From Boseongicola sp. SB0662_bin_57 (GTDB taxonomy: Bacteria > Pseudomonadota > Alphaproteobacteria > Rhodobacterales > Rhodobacteraceae): a stretch of DNA of 6,059 bases. Positions 5,839 through 6,059 of the stretch are shown here, piece after piece. Numbering within the stretch: position 1 is the first letter of the stretch; each line of letters begins with the position of its first letter. Below the pieces are notes generated by a model, which did no database searches, was not told the origin of the DNA, and worked only from the letters and a program-made list of their open reading frames with translations. The stretch lies in the NCBI GenBank assembly GCA_009839535.1, contig VXPN01000016.1, forward strand, positions 1 through 6,059, given 5' to 3'. Both the position numbers and the translations under genes were made by a program.

Positions 5839-5872
5839 GTCCGCGAAACATCCCGCGAAGACGAATCCCCCC

Positions 5873-6059
5873 ATGCCGAAGCAAGACCTTCCCGGCCACG
5901 CCAGAGTCGTCATCATCGGTGGCGGCATCATGGGCTGCGGCCTCGCATACCATCTCGGCCATGAGGGCTGGGGCGAGGACACCGTGCTTCTCGAAAAGGC
6001 CGAGCTGACCAGCGGCTCGACCTGGCATGCCGCCGGACAGATCACGCGTTCCACCAGCT
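5873..6059 (+). CDS. FAD-dependent oxidoreductase, sarcosine/dimethylglycine dehydrogenase-like (N-terminal fragment; continues past window)
   Basis: The first 62 residues of a third member of the family. RVVIIGGGIMGCGLAYHL carries the FAD glycine motif (GGGIMG, residues 16-21), VLLEKAEL holds the ribose-binding Glu41, and GSTWHAAG holds His52 at the covalent-FAD position. The ATG at 5873 is chosen because it gives an N-terminus of the same length as the two paralogues on the minus strand, allowing for three extra residues; its ribosome site is weak (a GAAG about 10 nt upstream), and an in-frame GTG at 5822 is the alternative. The residues after WHAAG (QITRSTS) differ from both paralogues (LIGQLRA and NVPTFST), so this is not a simple recent duplicate. 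The C-terminal folate domain, if present, is outside the window. Confidence 0.88.
   Translation, partial: MPKQDLPGHARVVIIGGGIMGCGLAYHLGHEGWGEDTVLLEKAELTSGSTWHAAGQITRSTS

Larger units (their letters stand above)
5354..5872. other. About 520 nt without a supported gene
   Basis: No frame on either strand shows a known domain. The longest minus-strand frame (5423-5761, 112 residues) has an unconvincing Cys/Ser/Arg-rich N-terminal half. Its end, and an overlapping minus-strand frame ending at 5361 (…ELRRRDWMYLIETMR), look protein-like but sit in different frames, which would fit a decayed gene. A 21-codon plus-strand ORF at 5688-5753 has a good ribosome site. A weak promoter-like pair precedes the gene at 5873. 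Nothing else was seen: no tRNA, repeat array or IS end. Confidence 0.6.

Noticed and set aside
1..6059. CRISPR array, tRNA, rRNA or insertion-sequence ends
   Set aside because: No regularly spaced repeats, tRNA-like cloverleaf, rRNA segment, transposase motif or paired terminal repeats were seen by eye.

Overview
The window looks like a chromosomal piece of a high-GC Gram-negative bacterium. An alphaproteobacterium is most likely, perhaps of the Rhodobacterales or a relative, because such genomes often carry several copies of the FAD/GcvT demethylating-oxidoreductase family beside XRE-cupin regulators. This assignment is inference from gene content and base composition; no rRNA or other marker is present.

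Positions 1-4216 hold a tightly packed minus-strand operon. In transcription order it encodes an XRE-cupin regulator (3650-4216), a complete 816-residue FAD oxidoreductase with a C-terminal GcvT-type folate domain (1189-3639), an unrecognised 46-residue ORF (1052-1192), a pyridoxamine-phosphate-oxidase-fold protein (604-1059), and a second FAD oxidoreductase of the same family that runs off the left edge (1-607). The junctions are a 10-nt gap followed by overlaps of 4, 8 and 4 nt, which suggests one co-transcribed, translationally coupled unit. By family, the FAD enzymes demethylate an N-methylated small molecule (sarcosine, dimethylglycine or similar) and pass the one-carbon unit to tetrahydrofolate. 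The regulator probably senses a related ligand. The actual substrate cannot be read from the sequence.

Positions 4217-4524 are a divergent control region. An 8-bp-arm inverted repeat lies just upstream of the regulator gene, and a good sigma70-like promoter faces right. That promoter drives a compact two-gene toxin-antitoxin module of lower GC. The first gene is a 140-residue antitoxin candidate (4525-4947) that joins a DUF7662-like N-terminal domain to a tail resembling the toxin-binding tails of VapB-type antitoxins. The second is a VapC-like PIN-domain ribonuclease (4940-5353) overlapping it by 8 nt. This pairing is the most unusual part of the window.

Positions 5354-5872 contain no convincing gene, only short, possibly decayed minus-strand frames and one tiny ORF with a good ribosome binding site. 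From 5873 to the right edge a third FAD oxidoreductase of the same family begins on the plus strand. The toxin-antitoxin module therefore sits between two divergently oriented loci of the same enzyme family.
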